The notes below the pieces were generated by a model that made no database searches, was not told the DNA's origin, and was given only the letters and a program-made list of their open reading frames with translations. DNA of 22,497 nt from CATJXY01 sp964623925 (GTDB lineage: Bacteria; Bacillota_I; Bacilli_A; Erysipelotrichales; Erysipelotrichaceae): contig CAZUVT010000014.1 of assembly GCA_964623925.1 (NCBI GenBank), positions 1 through 22,497 of the forward strand, given 5' to 3'. The stretch's first letter is position 1; each line of letters begins with the position of its first letter. The translations under genes and the position numbers were made by a program. Shown one piece after another: positions 16,798 through 22,497 of the stretch.

Positions 16798-18815
16798 AAA
16801 AAGTTGCATTTGCAGGGAATCCCAATGTCGGAAAAAGTACCCTTTTCAACACCATCACACATCTTAAGCAGCATACCGGAAATTGGCCCGGAAAAACAGT
16901 AGAAATCGCTACTGCCAAAATTCAGATTCAAGGCGAAGAGATCGAGTTTATTGATTTGCCCGGAACCTACTCTTTAAGTGCTTGCAGCGAAGAAGAACGG
17001 GTTGCTGCTCAGTATCTCTGTTTCCATCAGCCTGATCTTGTCGTACTTGTTGTGGACGGCTGTTCACTGGAGAGAAATCTTTATCTTGTTCTTGAGGTAT
17101 TGCAGATATGTTCCAACTGTATCTGCTGCATTAACCTTTATGATGAATGCTTAAAAAACAATATCCGAATCGATTTGGATAAACTTGAGAAGGAGCTAAA
17201 GATTCCCGTTCTTTTTACCAGCGCGAGAAACAATCAAGGAATCGATGAACTCTTAGAATTAATCGTCAATTTTGAAAACACTCGGGAAAAACTCCGAATG
17301 CCTTATCCGGAAAAATTGGAGATTCCATGTCTACAGCTCAATGAAATTCTGAAACAAACAGATGAACGGCTTTCTCATCCTTGGTTTGCATCGCGGCTTT
17401 TAGTTGATACCGAAGGAACTTTGGAAGTCTTTGAAAAAGAGCTCAAAATCAATACCGAAACACTGAAAAGAACCGCGTTCAGCATCAAAGATCAGCTCGC
17501 CCATGATTTTATTGATGAAAAAGAAATTCAAGCTTCCTTTTTGAAACTGATACAAAACAAATCAACAAAAATCTGTGATCACTGCATTACTCAATCCAAA
17601 ACTCCGAGAACCTATCGATTTGATGCTATCCTAACTCATCCTCATTGGGGTTTGATCATCATGTTGGGATTTTTACTGGGGATATTAACTCTCACTTTAA
17701 AATTCAGCAATCTTCCATCTGCCTGGTTATTTAACCTCTTATTTAAGTGGGAAGGATCAATCCGCAATTTCTTGATTTCAATTCATACAAGTCCTTATCT
17801 TGTCCGGCTTTTTACAGAAGGAATTTATCGAACCTGTGCCTGGGTCGTCTCTGTCATGCTGCCGCCTATGGCTATTTTCTTCCCGCTTTTCACTTACCTT
17901 GAAGAACTTGGCTTTTTACCACGTCTTTCATTCAATGTTGACAAATGTTTCAAAAACTGCGGCAGTTGCGGCAAACAGGCCTTAACAATGTGCATGTCTT
18001 TAGGATGCAATGCTGTCGGCGTGCTCGGAAGCCGGATCTTTGATAGTTCCTATGAAAGAAATATTGCGATCATTACTGCTTCCCTGATTCCATGCAACGG
18101 CCGTTTTCCGCTTTTGATTTCCCTTTGTACCATGTTTTTCATCAGCGGTACTCTCAGCAATTCTTTCACTCAGGCAATTCTTCTTTTATGCTGCCTGCTG
18201 CTCAGCTTCATCATCACCCTGATCACATGTAAGATCTTATCCCAATTAATTTATAAAAGAAGTTCTTCCACTTTTGCATTAGAACTTCCGGGATATCGCC
18301 TCCCGAAACTTTCCAAGGTTTTGGAGCGTTCTTTGATTGACAGAACATGGCAGGTATTGAAAAGAGCGGTCGCTGTATCCTTGATTGCCGGTGCGATTCT
18401 TTATCTATGTGCCAATATTCCTTTCCAAAATACGACATTACTTTGGGCTTTTGCCGACTTTCTTGATCCCATCGGAAAAATATTCGGAGTCAATGGTGTC
18501 ATATTATGTGCCCTTATTTTCGCCTTTCCGGCTAATGAAATCATCATGCCGATCATTCTGATGCTGTATTTAAGCAATTCTTCCCTCATCGACATTGATA
18601 ATTTGGCACAAATCAAAGAAATTCTGATTGCCAACGGATGGACATTCTTAACAGCTCTGAACACCTTGATCTTAGTAATGTTTCACTGGCCATGTAGCTC
18701 TACTCTTTTAACGATCTACCATGAAACAAAAAGCAAAACCACAACCTTGCTTTCTTTCCTGATTCCGACACTAATCGGATTGATGCTTTGTCTTATTACT
18801 TCTCTAATATTTTAG
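16794..18815 (+). CDS. feoB: Ferrous iron transporter FeoB
   Basis: 673 aa; imports Fe(II) across the membrane, coupled to a GTPase. The cytoplasmic N-terminal G domain has G1 GNPNVGKST (8-16), a G2 Thr in GKTVE (T35), G3 DLPG (54-57) and G4 NLYD (114-117). A CxxC pair (C261, C264) sits just before the first membrane segment (about 284-303). The permease part has the Gate-type signature LGCNAVGV (403-410), conserved ER (421-422) and PCNGRFPLLI (433-442), where Escherichia coli-type FeoB proteins have a different CSARLP-like sequence; a cysteine-rich CFKNCGSCG lies just ahead (385-391). The real start is the ATG at 16794, overlapping the feoA stop, with AGGGTG 8 bases upstream; the frame is open back to 16722 but that part lies inside feoA. 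No separate feoC is seen. Confidence 0.96.
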   Translation: MKKVAFAGNPNVGKSTLFNTITHLKQHTGNWPGKTVEIATAKIQIQGEEIEFIDLPGTYSLSACSEEERVAAQYLCFHQPDLVVLVVDGCSLERNLYLVLEVLQICSNCICCINLYDECLKNNIRIDLDKLEKELKIPVLFTSARNNQGIDELLELIVNFENTREKLRMPYPEKLEIPCLQLNEILKQTDERLSHPWFASRLLVDTEGTLEVFEKELKINTETLKRTAFSIKDQLAHDFIDEKEIQASFLKLIQNKSTKICDHCITQSKTPRTYRFDAILTHPHWGLIIMLGFLLGILTLTLKFSNLPSAWLFNLLFKWEGSIRNFLISIHTSPYLVRLFTEGIYRTCAWVVSVMLPPMAIFFPLFTYLEELGFLPRLSFNVDKCFKNCGSCGKQALTMCMSLGCNAVGVLGSRIFDSSYERNIAIITASLIPCNGRFPLLISLCTMFFISGTLSNSFTQAILLLCCLLLSFIITLITCKILSQLIYKRSSSTFALELPGYRLPKLSKVLERSLIDRTWQVLKRAVAVSLIAGAILYLCANIPFQNTTLLWAFADFLDPIGKIFGVNGVILCALIFAFPANEIIMPIILMLYLSNSSLIDIDNLAQIKEILIANGWTFLTALNTLILVMFHWPCSSTLLTIYHETKSKTTTLLSFLIPTLIGLMLCLITSLIF

Positions 18816-18841
18816 ATTTTATAAATCCAAATGAAATGAAT

Positions 18842-18890
18842 AAAAAAGAGCACTGATTAATAGAATTCATATATTAATCTGCTCCTTTTT
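18842..18890. terminator. Bidirectional terminator between feoB and the ATPase/Toprim cassette
   Basis: GAGCA (18848-18852) pairs with TGCTC (18880-18884) and GATTAAT (18855-18861) with ATTAATC (18873-18879), with a 2-base bulge and an 11-base loop. T-tracts follow on both strands (CCTTTTT on plus, TTTTTTA on minus). The last codons and stop of the Toprim-like gene lie inside the right arm. Confidence 0.8.
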
Positions 18891-19428
18891 CATTTAAAAG
18901 ATCTGCTAAATAAAATTCGTCTTTTTGATGATGTCCCTTATGAAGTTTATACTTCTTTATATTTTCTATCAAATTATGAATACGCTCCTTACCATAATAG
19001 CTTCTCAGAAATTCAGATGATTGATCATACTTTTTTCCATTGTATTTAATATTCTTTTTTGCAAAAGATTTACAAGATTCAAAACTTTTCACTTTTTCAT
19101 ACTCTTTTTCTAATCCTTCATTCAAAATTAGCAGCATCTCCATTTCAGGTTTCGTACAATATTTGAATATATTCTCTTTTGAAACAATCTCTTTCAATTC
19201 TTTTGGAATAGCTAACTCATCACTCTGTTTATCCCCTACTCTATAAACTATAATCGGCAACCCGTAATGTTTTAATTCTGCTTTAATTGTTGGATTATTC
19301 AACTGTCTAACAGGATAAGGTCTAAGACCAATCAAATCATTTCTTGTAAATACTAATGCATCAGCATCTAATAAACAATTTAATAAAACTTCTTCATTTC
19401 TCCCTTCACACATTAATAATATTCTCAT
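18874..19428 (-). CDS. Small Toprim-like protein, partner of the upstream ATPase (putative defence effector)
   Basis: 184 aa, not assigned to a named family by me. The N-terminus is a hydrophobic strand then an acidic loop, ILLMCEGRNEE (3-13), the pattern that opens Toprim domains (E8 as the candidate catalytic Glu). A second strand, IIVYRVGDKQSDE (59-71), could supply the Asp pair (D66, D70), spaced DxxxD rather than the textbook DxD. Then comes YCTKPEMEMLLILNEG (90-105), a Pro-Glu motif reminiscent of RloB-type proteins. The C-terminal third is Lys/Tyr/His-rich (HKGHHQKDEFYLADLL, about 163-178), suitable for nucleic acid contact. It overlaps the ATPase by 4 bases (ATGA), and AAGGA lies 9-10 bases before the ATG. 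AT-rich relative to its neighbours. A nuclease or ribonuclease unleashed by the ATPase is the leading hypothesis. Confidence 0.7.
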   Translation of the reverse strand: MRILLMCEGRNEEVLLNCLLDADALVFTRNDLIGLRPYPVRQLNNPTIKAELKHYGLPIIVYRVGDKQSDELAIPKELKEIVSKENIFKYCTKPEMEMLLILNEGLEKEYEKVKSFESCKSFAKKNIKYNGKKYDQSSEFLRSYYGKERIHNLIENIKKYKLHKGHHQKDEFYLADLLNEKGAD

Positions 19429-20564
19429 CGCATCAATTCCTTTTTGAAATTCATGAGCACTTCATAATCCACATTTGTATTAAACTCATTGTTGTAGAAT
19501 TTATTACTTTTTGATAATTCCGTTCTGAATTTATAATTCTCATGCATGTTTTCTAAACGGATAGATTCTGCATATTTGCTAATGTAAATATTGTCACTTC
19601 TATTAAATAAATCGAGCAATTCACAATAATGTGTAGTGAACATAAGTGTTGCATTTTTCTTATTTACAGATTTATCTTTATAAAGACTAACTAAATTTTC
19701 AACTAGCGCTTTATGAAAATGATTTTCTATTTCGTCAATGATTAAATCTGCTCCGGTTCGCAATGAATAAACAACAAAAGTAAATAACCAGATTCCCTTT
19801 GTTGTGCCACTTGACAAAATTTCATATAATTCAAAGTTAGAAACTTCTTTTCTCACCCCATTAACATAGACTATTTCATATTTATTATCATTGATCATAT
19901 TAATATTCTCTAAATGTTCATCAAACATTTTTAATAAAGAAGAGATTATAGAAAGATTATTATATAAAAGCTTGTAAATATTAAAAGCCGGAGCATAGTT
20001 TTGATACAAATAATCATCACTTGCATAATAGATGCCTCTTAAATCAATGTCTTTTAAAAGAGGATAAATCATTGAAGTATCTTCCGGTAAAATTACCCCT
20101 TTTCTGATTTCTTTAAATCTATCATATTCAAAAAGATTTTTTGAGTGAGCTTTTTTATAAACCCTTTTATACAATCTCTCATTTTTAAAAAAGACAGAAA
20201 TTTGATCAACCGAATTCATATTCTTACATAAATCGACCACATATCGAAAAATGGCCCCTTCATGAAAAAAAGTGATATCCAAATTGACCGGTACTTCAAT
20301 AAAATTGAAAATCTTTTTAGAATTATTGATTCTAAAGTTTGAAAAAATATCATAAACTACAGCCAACAACTCTACCGCAGTCGTTTTCCCCGAAGCATTT
20401 TTCCCAATGATTCCCACCGTCGTATAAACAAATAAATTATCTGAAATCTCTTGTAATTCAAATTCTTTATCTTCTAATGTTTTCTTTCCTGATGGAACAA
20501 AAGATATCGTGAAATTCTTTTCGCATAACTTAAAATTATTAGCGACAACTTTCAACAGCTTCAT
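19425..20564 (-). CDS. AAA/ABC-type ATPase (AAA_15/AAA_21, SMC-like), putative defence sensor
   Basis: 379 aa. Walker A GIIGKNASGKTT (51-62, K60), ABC signature LSSGT (250-254), Walker B ADLIIDEIE (272-280, catalytic D277-E278) and switch His in FTTHY (H312). The FYxKNFTISF-like start and roughly 190 residues between Walker A and signature are typical of the OLD/RloA/AbiLi/AriA group of stand-alone SMC-like ATPases; no coiled coil is long enough for a true SMC protein, and there is no Toprim at its own C-terminus as in OLD. The next gene supplies a Toprim-like protein instead. GGAGGGTG precedes the ATG. Low GC (about 27% in one 60-base line I counted), few GATC sites and its own promoter suggest acquisition by transfer. 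Biological role is inference. Confidence 0.88.
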   Translation of the reverse strand: MKLLKVVANNFKLCEKNFTISFVPSGKKTLEDKEFELQEISDNLFVYTTVGIIGKNASGKTTAVELLAVVYDIFSNFRINNSKKIFNFIEVPVNLDITFFHEGAIFRYVVDLCKNMNSVDQISVFFKNERLYKRVYKKAHSKNLFEYDRFKEIRKGVILPEDTSMIYPLLKDIDLRGIYYASDDYLYQNYAPAFNIYKLLYNNLSIISSLLKMFDEHLENINMINDNKYEIVYVNGVRKEVSNFELYEILSSGTTKGIWLFTFVVYSLRTGADLIIDEIENHFHKALVENLVSLYKDKSVNKKNATLMFTTHYCELLDLFNRSDNIYISKYAESIRLENMHENYKFRTELSKSNKFYNNEFNTNVDYEVLMNFKKELMR

Positions 20565-20589
20565 TTAACACCCTCCGTTTTTCATCTAT

Positions 20590-20634
20590 ATTATAGCACA
20601 TTTTATAACTAATAAACATTTTTTTTGTTTATTA
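20590..20634 (-). promoter_or_regulatory. Promoter of the ATPase/Toprim cassette with overlapping operator-like palindrome
   Basis: Minus-strand TATAAT (20590-20595), a 17-base spacer and a weak -35 TGTTTA (20613-20618). Over the -35 lies an inverted repeat TAATAAACA (20610-20618) / TGTTTATTA (20626-20634) with a 7-base T spacer: two 9-base arms, a plausible repressor site. No regulator gene is adjacent. Confidence 0.6.
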
Positions 20635-20724
20635 TGCATTTATTTTCTCATATTTCTCGATTTTATGATACCTTATTATAAGCAATATAATTCGTTTTAA
20701 TTTAATAAAATCATCTTTTATAAA

Positions 20725-20766
20725 CTAAAAAAATCAGTTCAAAATTTCAAATCTTGAACTGATTTT
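20725..20766 (-). terminator. Strong terminator of the HD-GYP-like gene
   Basis: A 13-bp perfect stem (20730-20742 with 20754-20766) with an 11-base loop; on the minus strand it is followed by a run of seven T. It begins three bases past the stop codon of the HD-GYP-like gene and isolates it from the cassette downstream. Confidence 0.92.
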
Positions 20767-20768
20767 AA

Positions 20769-22469
20769 TTAATGTTTGCTGCAATAAGCATCGATATATG
20801 TCTCATATCGTATCTTAATCAAATACTGTTTTAATTCATAATAAAATTCAGGATCATCAAACAATTCAACGATATCCGGCGAATATCGGGTTCCTTTTCC
20901 CCGCTGGAGTTCTTCAACCAAAGTCTCATACGTCTTTGCGGCAGCATAGCTACGACCGATATTATCGGTTCCGGCATCTAAGGAGTCTACAACGGTAATG
21001 ATATCAACGATCGTGCGGATCGAAGAAGATCCTCCATGAGAGACAAATGGATAACCACTTCTTCTGTCATAAGAGCAATGATGATAAAAGGCAACATCGC
21101 AAAGAACACCCATATGCATGGATTTCAATAATCCGCTTCCGAACATAGGATGTAGCTTGATCCCTTTGAATTCTTCATCTAAGAGACTGCGGCTGTAAAG
21201 TCCGATATTGTTCAGCATCATGCATTTTCCTAAATCATGATAAAGTCCACTGAAATAAGCCAAATTAATGACCTTATCAAAATCCCCGGCTAAAAAGGCC
21301 TTTTCAAAGCCGTCCACTTCTTTCAGTGATCGTGGATTTGTCTTAATCAGCTGAATGCAGAGTCTTCTTGTCAATAAAGCAACCACTTTGGAATGAACAA
21401 ACGTCGGCGGATGACAGGCCAGCAAGTAGTTTAACAGTCGATAATTGTTCTCTTCTCCCTGTCCTGAAAGGAAATTGCTGATAACCTGCAAAGCTCTGGA
21501 TATCTGCAAGCCGTATTCATCCCAAGGCAATAAAAACAGATACTCTTCCTGTTTGGTCAAAGCCGATTTCAACCGTAAATTCATTGCCTGCTTCTTTTCA
21601 CTTCCTAAGAATTTTGAATAATAAATCAGATATTCAGGAACTGTCAGCATGACCCAGATGTTATCGCTTGAAAAGTCTTGTAGGCTTGCCTTTTCATAAA
21701 GATCGAACAGTAAATCCATTAATTCATCAATTTCAACGAATCCCGCATGATAACGTGCAGCCATGTAAACATATTTAATTCTGGTACTGACCGCTTTTTC
21801 TTTAATTTTGGCCAGCTCTTCCTGCTGATGATACACATAGTTTGCGGACTCCAAAACTGCTTCTGCGATCTTCGGATCAGGAGCATTTCGAAGATTGGAT
21901 AAAAATTTGGTACGATCCAGATGCATTGTATAACTAAATGTATCCCATGGAATCTCCGGATTCATCTGCCGGTAATAAGGAGACTCAATTACATCCATGG
22001 CACGATTGAATCCTTCCATATAACTATCCCAGTCTGAAAAACCACGACTATTTTTCTTCGTTGAATGTTTTAAATTACCTAGACAGCGAATGATATAAGC
22101 GCGAGTTTCCGGATTTGTGAATGTCTCGTATTCCGCCATATATTGAGCTCCACGATGAAAGAAATCATGAATCTGCTCGGAAAAAAGATTGATATTCGGC
22201 TGACTATCCCCAATATCTAAATACCTCAGCGTGATACCCTGATAATATAATTCGCGAATGATCTTATCTTTATCATGATGCAACAGTGCAAATTCATATA
22301 AGAGCTTATGGATCCGATAAGCGATTCCCACATCCGGACTGCGATTGTAGTTAAACAGCTTCTCTGCCAATTCTTCTAATTTTTCTGCTTCATATCCGGA
22401 TAAACTCTCTGCCGATTTAGAAAAAAGGATCTCTTTCAGAATCTGAAGTTGTAAGATAAAAGTAGACAC
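20769..22469 (-). CDS. Large protein with C-terminal HD-GYP-type phosphodiesterase domain
   Basis: 566 aa. Residues about 355-515 carry the HD-GYP residue set: H359 (VHSK), H411-D412 (YHDLGK), H440 (KLHPMFG), H463-H464, GYP (472-474, in a shortened YDRRSGYPF form of the HHExxDGxGYP motif) and the final Asp in VDSLDAGT (D495/D498). HD-GYP domains hydrolyse cyclic dinucleotides; the signature here is divergent, so another phosphoester substrate is possible. The first 340 residues are mostly helical, with repeated Tyr/Leu-rich segments of about 35 residues that could be TPR-like, and no membrane segment. The frame is closed by a TAG at 22482-22484. The first possible start, GTG at 22469, has no ribosome site and lies in a stem-loop, so the true start may be further in (for example TTG near codon 34 or GTG near codon 47). 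Confidence 0.8.
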   Translation of the reverse strand: MSTFILQLQILKEILFSKSAESLSGYEAEKLEELAEKLFNYNRSPDVGIAYRIHKLLYEFALLHHDKDKIIRELYYQGITLRYLDIGDSQPNINLFSEQIHDFFHRGAQYMAEYETFTNPETRAYIIRCLGNLKHSTKKNSRGFSDWDSYMEGFNRAMDVIESPYYRQMNPEIPWDTFSYTMHLDRTKFLSNLRNAPDPKIAEAVLESANYVYHQQEELAKIKEKAVSTRIKYVYMAARYHAGFVEIDELMDLLFDLYEKASLQDFSSDNIWVMLTVPEYLIYYSKFLGSEKKQAMNLRLKSALTKQEEYLFLLPWDEYGLQISRALQVISNFLSGQGEENNYRLLNYLLACHPPTFVHSKVVALLTRRLCIQLIKTNPRSLKEVDGFEKAFLAGDFDKVINLAYFSGLYHDLGKCMMLNNIGLYSRSLLDEEFKGIKLHPMFGSGLLKSMHMGVLCDVAFYHHCSYDRRSGYPFVSHGGSSSIRTIVDIITVVDSLDAGTDNIGRSYAAAKTYETLVEELQRGKGTRYSPDIVELFDDPEFYYELKQYLIKIRYETYIDAYCSKH

Positions 22470-22488
22470 AAAAAATGTGTTCTACTTT
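22459..22488. promoter_or_regulatory. Stem-loop over the apparent start of the HD-GYP-like gene
   Basis: AAAGTAGACACA (22459-22470) can pair with TGTGTTCTACTTT (22476-22488) with one bulged base and a 5-base loop. T-rich sequence follows on both strands (TTTCTTT on plus, TTTTATC on minus). It could be a terminator of a gene to the right or a translational control element. Confidence 0.5.
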
Positions 22489-22497
22489 TTCTTTGGT

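Noticed and set aside
18816..20729. Possible direct repeats (TTTTATAAA) flanking the ATPase/Toprim cassette.
   Set aside because: Nine AT-only bases in AT-rich DNA; not convincing as target-site duplications or att sites.
41..20766. Repeated AAAATCAGTT-like decamers (near 41, 503, 1523, 12832, 20730).
   Set aside because: No regular spacing or common position relative to genes; several are within coding sequence, and one is simply a terminator arm.
18874..20768. A retron or Septu system around the ATPase.
   Set aside because: No reverse transcriptase, no structured ncRNA and no HNH nuclease motif is present; the partner protein is Toprim-like.
1..22497. CRISPR arrays, tRNA or rRNA genes, insertion sequences, integrases.
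   Set aside because: No regularly spaced repeats, no tRNA-like cloverleaf that I could recognise and no transposase or recombinase motifs in any frame.

Overview
The window looks like chromosomal DNA of a low-GC Gram-positive bacterium. An Erysipelotrichia-like or other Bacillota host is my best guess from overall character, not a proven placement. The support is the ywiB-argS gene order known from Bacillus, the two-subunit AddAB recombination nuclease, a class A penicillin-binding protein, a YwfO-type HD hydrolase, strong AGGAGG-type ribosome binding sites and frequent GTG/TTG starts. There are 15 protein genes and no RNA genes that I can see, and no gene-free stretch exceeds about 215 bases.

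Layout. 1-1767 (-): a DUF1934 (YwiB-like) gene overlapping the 5' part of argS, which runs off the left edge; both are driven by a near-consensus promoter at 1797-1824. 1877-3757 (+): a class A PBP, convergent with a membrane-anchored polysaccharide deacetylase (3845-5263, -); a composite bidirectional terminator separates them. 5394-12726 (-): a compact run addB-addA-DUF1848-nitroreductase, probably one transcription unit. 12866-14278 (+): a metallo-beta-lactamase-fold protein related to RNase J. 14438-16341 (-): a DUF1287 cysteine-hydrolase-like membrane protein followed by a YwfO-type HD phosphohydrolase. 16555-18815 (+): feoA-feoB, ferrous iron uptake. 18874-20564 (-): a two-gene cassette of an ABC/SMC-like AAA ATPase and a small Toprim-like protein. 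20769-22469 (-): a large protein ending in an HD-GYP-type domain.

Most of the window is housekeeping: translation, cell-wall synthesis and modification, double-strand-break repair, nucleotide turnover and iron import. The exception is 18874-20634. Its two genes overlap by 4 bases (ATGA), are visibly richer in A+T than everything around them, and contain few GATC sites although the rest of the window is full of them. They lie between two strong terminators. Their own promoter has a 9-bp-arm inverted repeat over the -35 element. The architecture (ATPase with Walker A, LSSGT signature, Walker B and switch His, followed by a small protein with a Toprim-like CEGRNE start) matches the logic of two-gene anti-phage systems such as AbiL, RloAB and PARIS, but the small subunit does not look to me like the standard effector of any of these. 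This is the best candidate here for an undescribed system.

Secondary points of interest are an AddB without an N-terminal Walker A, a DUF1848 protein with a C-terminal radical-SAM-like cysteine triad next to a nitroreductase, an MBL protein lacking one metal-ligand motif, and a stem-loop over the start of the HD-GYP-like gene.
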